From SVTX01 sp045659745 (lineage in GTDB: Bacteria; Bacillota; Clostridia; Oscillospirales; CAG-272), in the NCBI GenBank assembly GCA_045659745.1, contig JAZRCL010000030.1, forward strand, positions 1 to 12,253: DNA of 12,253 nucleotides, read 5' to 3'. Under the pieces are notes generated by a model that worked only from the letters and a program-made list of their open reading frames with translations, had not been told where the DNA came from and did no database searches. Both the position numbers and the translations under genes were made by a program. Positions 1 through 7,176 of the stretch are shown here, piece after piece. Position 1 is the first letter of the stretch. Each line of letters opens with the position of its first letter.

Positions 1-2
1 TT

Positions 3-1778
3 TTGTCTTCGCAGCTTACAAACAATATTGCTATAAAGAGTATCGTTGTAGTGCCCCAAAAGAACGCATACGATATAGCAAAGAATGAGACCTTCAAAAA
101 GGAAGATATTCTCGTCGCTGCAGTTTACTCTGACGATTCAGTGCAGTGGGTAAGCGATTTTACAGTTAAATTTGATAATGAAGACTTTACTACATCGGGT
201 ACTCATAACGGAACAGTTTCCTATACCTACAATGGTAATACAGCAACCGCAACCTTTGCTACTTACAGCGTGAGTACGGTGGTGGGTGAATATGCTAATA
301 AAGGTGGAAATATTGGTCTGCATTTTGAATATTTCTCAATTAGGGGCGGTTATGAGGGCAGGATCCCATTTGCAGAAACGGGCGTCGGCCACAGAGATTA
401 CGGTGATGGATTGACCGCCTCTTATACGGTTTTGAGCGATGGACTTGTTGTTGACAGCAATGCTGGCGAAGTAACAATCAACAACGCACAGCTTGCAGAT
501 ACAATTTGGTTCTCCGGTTGGGTTGGATATGATACGGATTTCAATCAGTTTGGCTTTTACATTGACGGCAACACATCCACTCTACGTGTCCAAGAGAAGT
601 TTGCGGATGCAGAGAATCCGGTTAACACCGCCGGATATGGCGGTCGGTACGCCAAGAGATTCTTCTTTAACTTTGATCTAAATTCCTTGAATCTCTCTAC
701 TGGCAAGCATACTATCACCTTTGTTTCCGTGCTTGCAGACGGTCTTCAGAAACTTACCACCTGGACGATCTATTGGCACTCAACTGCAGACACCGATCTT
801 TCTAACGAGATGGCAAATGTCATCATTTTGGCAGGCCAGTCAAATGCTTACGGTGTAGCCCCATATACTGATGATATCAACAACCTTGTTAAGGATACTG
901 ATTTCTCAAATATCCGAATTCGTTATGTCAACCTCGGCAATGCATCAGACTCCGATGTTACTTCTGGCACTTGGCAGACTATTTCCGAGACAACATATAC
1001 TGGATTTGACAATTTTGCCCCCGGTGTTGGTGGCCCCAATGCTATGCTTTTCGGGCCGGAGCTTGCCCTTGCGCAGTATCTGGCGACAAATGAAAACACC
1101 AAGGATCAGGTTTGGTACATCATTAAGTATACCGCCGCGGGGTCTCTGCTTAATGGTGACTGGTATGATGGCACGGTCGACCGCACTGTCACTCTCAATG
1201 GCGAAAGTGTCTTCCTTGCAGATGCTATGCATACTTATGTCGGTGAGGCTTTGACATCTATCGCAGCTACTCACGGCGGTGAAAATATCAATGTTCGCGC
1301 CTTTATGTGGATGCAGGGTGAGTCCGAGGCTGGTGATATGGCGGGAAACTGGGCTTCAAACTATGCCGGCCTTGAGCAGACACTCGTAAACGATATCAGA
1401 ACTTCGTTTGCGAGTTACACAACCAGCAAAAATGGCGAGGATATCAAGTTTGTGGATGCGGAGATAGCTGCATATAACGAAGAACTTAACACTTGGTTTT
1501 ATGCTAACAATGGTAGTTATACTTATCAGGGCAACCCTTTCAGCGTTCCGTTTGCTGAGGATAAGCCTGATGGTGTAAACGACCAGAAGAAAGATAACGC
1601 AGTTACTTATTGGAATCCTGTCACGAACACTTCAGAAACTAACTCCAATGCCGGTATCAGCAACTCTATCTTGTTTGATACGAGTTCTTTGACTTTCAAA
1701 CCTGATGATACTGTTCACTATGACAGTGAATCTATGTGGGAGCTTGGTACGTGGTTTGCTGAAGCAATGTTCAAGTAA
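3..1778 (+). CDS. Secreted SGNH/CE6-type carbohydrate acetylesterase with Ig-like domain (5'-truncated)
   Basis: The frame is open to the left edge and no ribosome binding site or signal peptide is visible, so the true start lies outside the window; numbering here starts at the first complete codon. Residues about 10-92 look like a bacterial Ig-like (Big_3-type) domain ending YTYNGNTATATFATYSV. Residues about 95-260 form an unassigned beta-rich segment, possibly carbohydrate binding. Residues about 270-591 are an SGNH hydrolase domain of the sialate O-acetylesterase/CE6 type: GQSN with nucleophile Ser280, FGPE at 350-353, the WMQGESE block at 436-442, and a C-terminal D569-x-x-H572 pair. All core catalytic blocks are present. 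Such enzymes remove acetyl groups from xylan or other glycans outside the cell; the exact substrate cannot be told. A terminator follows, and an in-frame repeat remnant lies directly after the stop. Confidence 0.85.
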   Translation: MSSQLTNNIAIKSIVVVPQKNAYDIAKNETFKKEDILVAAVYSDDSVQWVSDFTVKFDNEDFTTSGTHNGTVSYTYNGNTATATFATYSVSTVVGEYANKGGNIGLHFEYFSIRGGYEGRIPFAETGVGHRDYGDGLTASYTVLSDGLVVDSNAGEVTINNAQLADTIWFSGWVGYDTDFNQFGFYIDGNTSTLRVQEKFADAENPVNTAGYGGRYAKRFFFNFDLNSLNLSTGKHTITFVSVLADGLQKLTTWTIYWHSTADTDLSNEMANVIILAGQSNAYGVAPYTDDINNLVKDTDFSNIRIRYVNLGNASDSDVTSGTWQTISETTYTGFDNFAPGVGGPNAMLFGPELALAQYLATNENTKDQVWYIIKYTAAGSLLNGDWYDGTVDRTVTLNGESVFLADAMHTYVGEALTSIAATHGGENINVRAFMWMQGESEAGDMAGNWASNYAGLEQTLVNDIRTSFASYTTSKNGEDIKFVDAEIAAYNEELNTWFYANNGSYTYQGNPFSVPFAEDKPDGVNDQKKDNAVTYWNPVTNTSETNSNAGISNSILFDTSSLTFKPDDTVHYDSESMWELGTWFAEAMFK

Positions 1779-1886
1779 GTAACAGTGACATCAATTGTTC
1801 AGTACACGGTGACCTATGATGCAAATGGCATTTATGTTAATATAATTCCAACGAGCTTAATCTATGTGTACCACAATTATCAATAG
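1779..1886 (+). pseudogene. In-frame post-stop remnant of an InlB/Flg_new-like repeat
   Basis: Directly after the TAA of the esterase gene the same frame stays open for 35 codons to TAG at 1884-1886. It begins VTVTSIVQYTVTYDANG, and YTVTYDANG is the usual opening of Listeria-Bacteroides/InlB B-repeat modules (Flg_new family) in secreted Firmicutes proteins. The rest (IYVNIIPTSLIYVYHNYQ) does not look like a complete repeat. There is no start codon with a ribosome binding site. The simplest reading is that the protein once continued into such repeats and lost them through a nonsense change and a deletion. An assembly or base error at 1776-1778 is the alternative. Confidence 0.5.
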
Positions 1887-1923
1887 TTAATTTTATTGCA
1901 CTACATTATCGCACATTAAATCT

Positions 1924-1953
1924 CAAAGCCTCCTGAGAAGGAGGCTTTGTTTT
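1924..1953 (+). terminator. Rho-independent terminator after the esterase gene
   Basis: A perfect 10-bp stem (CAAAGCCTCC / GGAGGCTTTG, 1924-1933 with 1940-1949) closes a 6-nt loop (TGAGAA) and is followed by TTTT. It lies about 145 bases after the esterase stop and separates that unit from the spore-protein unit. Confidence 0.85.
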
Positions 1954-2014
1954 ACTTATAAAAGTAAATGAATTTTTGAATTTTTGCCTATTTCTCAAAA
2001 CCTTATTTTGCCAT

Positions 2015-2043
2015 TCATATAAATAAAAGTGCCGTGCAAAATA
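2015..2043 (+). promoter_or_regulatory. Candidate sigma-G (forespore) promoter for the spore protein
   Basis: TCATA (2015-2019) and CAAAATA (2037-2043) are 17 bp apart. Against the known sigma-G consensus (GHATR, 17-18 bp, CATNHTA) each element has one mismatch. Alpha/beta spore proteins are normally made in the forespore under sigma-G, and no TTGACA/TATAAT pair is evident here. The predicted transcript would start near 2050 and carry a leader of about 155 nt. This is a weak match by eye. Confidence 0.3.
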
Positions 2044-2100
2044 ATAACAGAGACGCAAAGCGGTCGAAAAAACATACTTATCAAGCGAACGGGATAATGA

Positions 2101-2158
2101 AAATCGCGCGGCGCAGATAACGAGGTTTTTTGGTCTGATCTGCGGCGCGGCTCGATTT
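2101..2158 (+). promoter_or_regulatory. Long GC-rich hairpin in the spore-protein leader
   Basis: Bases 2107-2118 pair with 2138-2149 (7 bp, one G-G mismatch, then 4 bp), and AAATC at 2101-2105 can pair with GATTT at 2154-2158 across a small internal loop. The 19-nt loop contains a run of six T. The element sits between the candidate promoter and the ribosome binding site. A smaller ACCC/GGGT hairpin at 2182-2193 lies directly before the Shine-Dalgarno sequence. Its role is unknown: mRNA stability, translational timing, or a terminator-like relic. Confidence 0.45.
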
Positions 2159-2208
2159 AGATAGATGAATAAACGAATGACACCCATGTGGGTACAAGGA
2201 GAACAGTT

Positions 2209-2391
2209 ATGGCAAACAAGAATACTAAGAAGGCTCTTGAGCAGTTCAAGATGCAGGCAGCAAGCGAAGTTGGCGTAAACCTCAACAACGGCTACAACGG
2301 CGACCTCACAGCTCGTCAGGCAGGCTCTATCGGCGGTCAGATGGTTAAGAAGATGATCGAGAGCTACGAAAATTCCATTCAGGCAAAATAA
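2209..2391 (+). CDS. Alpha/beta-type small acid-soluble spore protein (SASP)
   Basis: This 60-residue protein has the alpha/beta SASP pattern. SEVGVNL at 19-25 corresponds to the family's SEFGVNL block, with the expected germination-protease (GPR) cut between Ala18 and Ser19. LTARQAGSIGGQMVKKMIE at 33-51 corresponds to the conserved SRxNGSVGGxxxKRL block. These proteins coat forespore DNA, hold it in an A-like form, protect it from UV and are degraded at germination. ATG at 2209 is chosen because AAGGAGA (2196-2202) lies 6 nt upstream; an in-frame ATG at 2188 lies before that site and is unlikely. The N-terminus is shorter than in Bacillus members, as is common in Clostridia. The gene is monocistronic, with its own terminator. 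It shows the host forms endospores. Confidence 0.95.
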   Translation: MANKNTKKALEQFKMQAASEVGVNLNNGYNGDLTARQAGSIGGQMVKKMIESYENSIQAK

Positions 2392-2415
2392 TCTGAATAA
2401 AATTTGATTCACATT

Positions 2416-2454
2416 ACGTGCCGTCCTGCCAATAGGCGGGGCGGCGTATTTTTT
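2416..2454 (+). terminator. Rho-independent terminator after the SASP gene
   Basis: A long GC-rich stem (13 pairs including several G-U, from about 2418-2430 and 2435-2447) closes an AATA loop and runs into six T (2449-2454). It lies 25 bases after the SASP stop. Confidence 0.9.
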
Positions 2455-2501
2455 CTATATATTGAAAAGGGAAGCGCACGCCTTGAGTCGAGCGAAATTT
2501 C

Positions 2502-2530
2502 TTGACAAGCATAGCAATATATGGTACAAT
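2502..2530 (+). promoter_or_regulatory. Vegetative (sigma-A type) promoter for the glycosyltransferase operon
   Basis: TTGACA at 2502-2507 and TACAAT at 2525-2530 are separated by exactly 17 bp. Transcription would start near 2537, giving a leader of about 55 nt before the ATG at 2593. It lies just after the SASP terminator, so the downstream operon is expressed independently of the spore gene. Confidence 0.85.
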
Positions 2531-2592
2531 ATAAAATGGTAAATAATTTTCATTTGTAAGTACATCTGATAGTTTTGGGGAGATTTTTACGT

Positions 2593-4881
2593 ATGCTTTT
2601 AGCACTCGGTATTATTTTGATAATAGGACTTGCCATTGGTGCAGAGTATCCGCTTGACAGAGAAAATTTTAAGTTCAAGCAGAATATTCTGAGCTGGTGT
2701 TTTGGGAAAAAACTTGTAATTGACTTGATAGCTTCCATTATTTTGTTTTCAGCGGTAAATTATGATTTCTTCGCCGTGCTGAACGTGACGTGGTACAAGC
2801 TTCTCATATTTATTGGCATAGGTCTGTGTGTGGTACTAATTTCGGTGCTTTTTACAATATTCAAAAGCAAACGAGGCACAGGCAAAATACTTTGGGCTGC
2901 TTGTATATGCCTTTTCTGCGTGCTTGCGTCCGAAACATTTGTCTTCAACTCCCGCGCAATCCAGTCACACGAATATAAAGAGATTGAATTCAAGCATCTC
3001 GGCAAGGTGGTTGCCTCGGAGCAGGTGGAAGGAGATATTTATCAAATAAACAAAAACACCTCCGCGAGATTTGAGGTGACGGACATTTCCGTTGATATCA
3101 AAAATCTTTTCGTTGGCATTGGAATGGTGAACTCTGAGGGCAAGGCAATTCCGTACACGGTGAAGATCGAGGCGACGGACAACGCCAACGAGCTTTATAT
3201 ATCGTCGATTCCGTCCCGCAAGGTTTGTAGCGGAGCGTCACAGTACATCCCCATGCAGCTTCGCGGCACGTCGGACAAGCTCAGGATCACAATAACTCCG
3301 GACGGATCCGTTGAAGCGCAGATGTACGTTCACAGTGTGACCGCAAACGCTCCTAAGCCCTTTGATTTTAATATGGGGCGTATGCTTTTGATTTTCGCCG
3401 TAGCATTTTTGCTGTATCTTATATCTCCGTCGAGTCCCGCGCACCAAATCAAATTGAGTGATTCGGGCGGACAATTCTGTATGACTACGATAGTCGCGGC
3501 GCTTGAGATACTGATGATATTTCTTATCATTTCCTCGTCGTCGCATTATCTGAACCTTATTTCAAAGCATCAGGCTCAGTATCAGGAGCTTGCGAATTCC
3601 TTCCTTAAAGGGCAGTTGTATCTTGAGGAGGAGGTTCCGCAGTTTCTTTTGGAAATGGAAAACCCCTACGATTACGCGGCGCGTTATGCGCAGGGCAAGT
3701 ATTATTATTGGGATGCGGCGCTCTACGGTGGACGCTACTACGTCTATTTCGGCGTTGTTCCGTGTCTTTTGACATATCTGCCTTATCAAGTAATTACGGG
3801 TAATGATCTTCCCAACGATATAGCGTTGTTTATATTTGCTATACTCTTTATCATAAGCTGCTTTGTATTCGTAAAGCAGGTTATCAAGCGTTATTTCCCG
3901 AATATGAGTATATCTTATATTTCCTACCTTATAATCTCGCTTTTGATCATAAACGGAAGCGGACTATTGTTTATGGCGTCCTATGCAGATATGTATTCCG
4001 TTCCGATAATGGCGGCGCTTGCATTCACGGTGTGCGGACTTTCCTTGTGGCTATCCGCGCTTAACAACAAGAAGCTGCGTGTGTTAAAGCTTGCGTTGGG
4101 CTCGCTTTGTATGGCGCTTGTTGCGGGCTGCCGACCCAATCTGCTTTTGTTCTCGGCGTTGGCTATTCCTTTCTTTGTGGGTGAGATAATTCTTGCATAC
4201 AAAGAAAAGAGAACATTCAAAAAGACGTCGATCAAAAATGCGCTCGCATTTGCTCTACCGTATATAGTAATTGCGGCAGGCATTATGTGGTATAATTACA
4301 GCCGTTTTGATTCGCCGTTTGACTTTGGTGCAAATTACAACCTGACGACAAACGATATGACGTCACGAGGATTTGTATGGGATAGAATGCTCCCCGCGGC
4401 GTATTCCTATCTTTTCCAGCTTCCCAAAATGACGTCGAGCTTCCCGTTTATTCGTTTTGCGGACTTTGATTCCAGCTATATGGGAGTCACGATAAGAGAA
4501 AGCACCTACGGAGGAATATTTGCATACTCACCGCTTCTGCTTCTTATATTCGTGATACCGTTTATAAAGAAAATACTCAAAAAGGACAAGGTGTACGCGC
4601 CTGTCCTGATACTTGCCGCGATAGGCATTATTACTCCCTTGCTTGACGCGCAGTTTGCGGGAATACTTCAGCGTTATTTTGCGGATTTCTCGCTTATGCT
4701 TTATCTGTCTGCGGCGCTGATATTGTTGGCAATAATAAATAATGTCAAGGGAGACAAGCATAGATACGTCATACGGGCAGGACTTTTCGTATGCGTTATA
4801 GCTATGGTTATATATCAGAGCACGCTGATAATGCGTGTGGGAGATATCTGCGATGCAATGCCGTATTTGTTCTGGTATTGA
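2593..4881 (+). CDS. Polytopic membrane protein, putative GT-C-like glycosyltransferase
   Basis: This 762-residue protein starts at ATG 2593, 9 nt after GGGGAGA (2577-2583); an in-frame TTG at 2575 lies before that site and is unlikely. Hydrophobic segments occur near residues 1-17, 42-59, 68-90 and 97-117. A soluble, probably extracytoplasmic beta-rich domain (about 120-258) follows, then many further membrane segments from about 262 to the end. Conserved-looking loop motifs are WDAALYGGRYYVYFGVVP (about 373-390), GCRPNLLLF (about 512-520) and YNYSRFDSPFDFGANYNLT (about 567-585), a combination I recognise from uncharacterised multi-spanning proteins in Gram-positive bacteria. The following gene encodes a polyprenyl-phosphate-sugar-synthase-like GT2 enzyme, so a role as lipid-linked-sugar glycosyltransferase or related envelope function is likely but inferred. 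I see no assignable catalytic Asp pair. Confidence 0.75.
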   Translation: MLLALGIILIIGLAIGAEYPLDRENFKFKQNILSWCFGKKLVIDLIASIILFSAVNYDFFAVLNVTWYKLLIFIGIGLCVVLISVLFTIFKSKRGTGKILWAACICLFCVLASETFVFNSRAIQSHEYKEIEFKHLGKVVASEQVEGDIYQINKNTSARFEVTDISVDIKNLFVGIGMVNSEGKAIPYTVKIEATDNANELYISSIPSRKVCSGASQYIPMQLRGTSDKLRITITPDGSVEAQMYVHSVTANAPKPFDFNMGRMLLIFAVAFLLYLISPSSPAHQIKLSDSGGQFCMTTIVAALEILMIFLIISSSSHYLNLISKHQAQYQELANSFLKGQLYLEEEVPQFLLEMENPYDYAARYAQGKYYYWDAALYGGRYYVYFGVVPCLLTYLPYQVITGNDLPNDIALFIFAILFIISCFVFVKQVIKRYFPNMSISYISYLIISLLIINGSGLLFMASYADMYSVPIMAALAFTVCGLSLWLSALNNKKLRVLKLALGSLCMALVAGCRPNLLLFSALAIPFFVGEIILAYKEKRTFKKTSIKNALAFALPYIVIAAGIMWYNYSRFDSPFDFGANYNLTTNDMTSRGFVWDRMLPAAYSYLFQLPKMTSSFPFIRFADFDSSYMGVTIRESTYGGIFAYSPLLLLIFVIPFIKKILKKDKVYAPVLILAAIGIITPLLDAQFAGILQRYFADFSLMLYLSAALILLAIINNVKGDKHRYVIRAGLFVCVIAMVIYQSTLIMRVGDICDAMPYLFWY

Positions 4882-4893
4882 TAAAATCTGATT

Positions 4894-4910
4894 GCCCGAC
4901 CTGTTCGGGC
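4894..4910 (+). other. Intercistronic hairpin
   Basis: GCCCGA / TCGGGC forms a 6-bp perfect stem with a CCTGT loop, between the stop at 4881 and the Shine-Dalgarno sequence of the next gene (TGGAGG, 4915-4920). No T-tract follows, so it is unlikely to terminate. It may affect mRNA processing or relative expression of the two glycosylation genes. Confidence 0.35.
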
Positions 4911-4927
4911 AGAATGGAGGATAAAAG

Positions 4928-5857
4928 GTGACTGATAAGAAAATAGCGGTTCTTTTACCGTGTTATAATGAAGAGCAGACTATTGAGAAGGTAGTGAGGG
5001 ATTTTCAGCGCGAGCTTCCCGAGGCTACTATATATGTCTATAATAATAATTCCACCGACAGAACTGCGGAAATTGCCTCGTCTATTGAGGGCGTGGTTGT
5101 TAAAAACGAGTACCGCCAGGGAAAGGGAAACGTAATCCGTAGTATGTTCCGTCAGATAGATGCTGACTGCTATATTATGGCGGACGGCGACGATACGTAC
5201 CCAGCCGAGCACGCTCGTGAGATGGCAAGGCTGGTTCTTGAGGAGGACGTGGATATGGTAATAGGCGACCGTCTTTCGTCCACGTATTTTGTCGAAAATA
5301 AGCGAGCTTTTCACAATTTTGGAAATAAGCTTGTACGTTGGCTTATCAATAAGCTTTTCTCAGGCGACGTCAAGGACATAATGACGGGATACAGAGCGTT
5401 CAGCTACGACTTTGTAAAGCTCATGCCCATTGAGAGCGCGGGCTTTGAGGTCGAGACCGAAATGACTATAAACGCGCTTGACAAAAAGTTCAATATACGC
5501 GAGATACCCGTGCAGTACAGAGACAGACCAGAGGGAAGTGTTTCCAAGCTCAACACAATAAAGGACGGCGTGCGCGTGATTGGAACTATATTCAGAATGT
5601 TCAAAAATTACAGACCTATGATATTCTTCGGTCTTATTGCGGCGGTGCTCTTCCTAGTCGGCGCAGGAATGTTCACGTCCGTATTCGTAGAATTTCTGAG
5701 CACAGGAATGGTTTACCGTTTGCCAACACTGATAGTTTCTACGGTGACGATCCTTGCTGCAATCATATTCTTTGCGATAGGACTTATACTTGATATAATC
5801 ATACGCAAGCACAGACAAAATTCACTCGTTCAGATCAATTGTATAACTAAAAGATGA
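4928..5857 (+). CDS. GT2 glycosyltransferase, DPM1-like polyprenyl-phosphate sugar synthase
   Basis: This 309-residue GT-A fold enzyme starts at GTG 4928, 7 nt after TGGAGG. Visible motifs are VLLPCYNEEQTI (8-19), NNNSTDRT (40-46 region), the metal/nucleotide-binding ADGDDTYP (85-92, a DxD motif), DIMTGYRAF (150-158), GFEVETEMT (172-180) and RPEGSVSKL (200-208). These match the dolichyl/undecaprenyl-phosphate sugar synthase branch of GT2. Two C-terminal membrane segments (about 230-256 and 265-292) anchor it to the inner face of the membrane. It most likely transfers a sugar from a nucleotide donor to a polyprenyl phosphate; which sugar cannot be told. It lies 46 bp after the multi-spanning protein and probably supplies that protein's substrate. 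Confidence 0.88.
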   Translation: MTDKKIAVLLPCYNEEQTIEKVVRDFQRELPEATIYVYNNNSTDRTAEIASSIEGVVVKNEYRQGKGNVIRSMFRQIDADCYIMADGDDTYPAEHAREMARLVLEEDVDMVIGDRLSSTYFVENKRAFHNFGNKLVRWLINKLFSGDVKDIMTGYRAFSYDFVKLMPIESAGFEVETEMTINALDKKFNIREIPVQYRDRPEGSVSKLNTIKDGVRVIGTIFRMFKNYRPMIFFGLIAAVLFLVGAGMFTSVFVEFLSTGMVYRLPTLIVSTVTILAAIIFFAIGLILDIIIRKHRQNSLVQINCITKR

Positions 5858-5884
5858 ATGCCAATTTGAGAAAGGAAAATCAAA

Positions 5885-7129
5885 ATGAAAAAGACAGTAC
5901 TTAAGGCTTATGCAAAGCTTATCGCTCGTTCGGGCGTATCGGTAAGAAAAAAGGACATTGTAATAATCAACGCGGGACTCGATCAGCCCGAGTTTGTGAA
6001 TATGGTAGTTGAGGAATGCTACCGCGCAGGCGCGCAGAAGGTAATAGTTGATTGGAGCTATCCCGCAGTCAGCAAGACTAATATAAAGTACATGAAGCCC
6101 GCTGTACTTGGCAAGGTTGAGACGTTTGAGGAGGAAAGACTCAAGTACCGCTTGGAGAAAAATCCCGCTATGATATATCTTCTCTCTGATGACCCCAACG
6201 CGTTCAAGGGCATTGACCAGAAAAAGTACGCAAACGCGATGAAGGAAAAAATGAAGGTCATAAAGCCTTATAGAGATCAGATGGACAACAAGTACAAGTG
6301 GTGCATCGCGGCAGTTCCCGGTGAGGCTTGGGCAAAGATGGTATTCCCGGGCGTTCGCGCGTCAGTCGCTCTTGAAAAGCTCTGGGAGGCGATACTTTAC
6401 ACGTCGCGCGTAATTGACAAGGACGGCAATCTCCTTGATCCCATCGCGGAGTGGGATAAGCACAATGCAAGCTTTGCAGAAAAATGCAGAATACTCAATG
6501 AGGCAGGACTTGTTGCTCTTGAATATAAGGCGTCCAATGGTACAGACCTCAAGGTCGGACTTATGGCTGAGGGTATATTCCTCGGCGGCGGAGAGTACAC
6601 TCTCGGCACCAATGAGTATTTCAATCCCAACATTCCCACCGAGGAGGTATTTACAACTCCCAAGGCAGGCGTGTGCGAGGGAATCGTTTATTCCTCCATG
6701 CCTCTTTCCTATAATGGCGAGATAATCGATAATTTCAGTATGCGCTTTGAGGGAGGAAGAGTTGTTGAGGCAAAGGCTGAAAAGAACGAGGCACTGCTTC
6801 TCGAGATGATCGGAATGGACGAGGGAGCGGCAATGCTCGGCGAGTGCGCGCTCGTGCCCCACGACTCTCCTATTCAGAACAGCGGAATTATGTTCTACGA
6901 GACATTGTTTGATGAGAACGCGTCCTGCCATTTCGCAATAGGCAGAGGCTTTACCAATGCGGTCAAAGACTACGACAAGTACACAAATGAGGAAATGAAG
7001 GAAATGGGAGTTAACGACTCTACCATTCACGTTGACTTTATGATAGGAACTGCCGATATGTCTATCGTCGGCATCAAGAAGAACGGAGAAAGATTCGAGA
7101 TCTTCAAAAACGGAAACTGGGCGTTTTAA
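5885..7129 (+). CDS. M29-family metallo-aminopeptidase (AmpS/PepS type)
   Basis: This 414-residue protein has the normal length of M29 aminopeptidases (AmpS, AmpT, PepS). The C-terminal half carries the dimetal site in the expected order: Glu254 in PTEEVFTTP, Glu320 in LGE, His349 in CHFAIGRGF, and His382 and Asp384 in IHVDFMIGT. No signal peptide is present, so it should act in the cytoplasm, removing N-terminal residues from peptides with zinc or cobalt. The Shine-Dalgarno AAAGGA (5871-5876) lies 8 nt before the ATG, and the gene starts 27 bp after the GT2 gene, so it is probably in the same transcript. A functional link with the glycosylation genes is not evident. Family assignment is firm; peptide specificity is unknown. 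Confidence 0.92.
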   Translation: MKKTVLKAYAKLIARSGVSVRKKDIVIINAGLDQPEFVNMVVEECYRAGAQKVIVDWSYPAVSKTNIKYMKPAVLGKVETFEEERLKYRLEKNPAMIYLLSDDPNAFKGIDQKKYANAMKEKMKVIKPYRDQMDNKYKWCIAAVPGEAWAKMVFPGVRASVALEKLWEAILYTSRVIDKDGNLLDPIAEWDKHNASFAEKCRILNEAGLVALEYKASNGTDLKVGLMAEGIFLGGGEYTLGTNEYFNPNIPTEEVFTTPKAGVCEGIVYSSMPLSYNGEIIDNFSMRFEGGRVVEAKAEKNEALLLEMIGMDEGAAMLGECALVPHDSPIQNSGIMFYETLFDENASCHFAIGRGFTNAVKDYDKYTNEEMKEMGVNDSTIHVDFMIGTADMSIVGIKKNGERFEIFKNGNWAF

Positions 7130-7176
7130 GTTTTGAGGGTTTCGCGTCGGGATATTAAGTTTTAAGGAGATTGGAT

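Noticed and set aside
2073..2080. CATACTTA as a sigma-G -10 element
   Set aside because: No GHATR-like -35 lies 17-18 bp upstream. The pair at 2015-2043 fits better.
7171..7176. TTG start for the GH39-like gene
   Set aside because: It directly abuts the Shine-Dalgarno sequence (no spacing). The ATG at 7177 has a 6-nt spacing.
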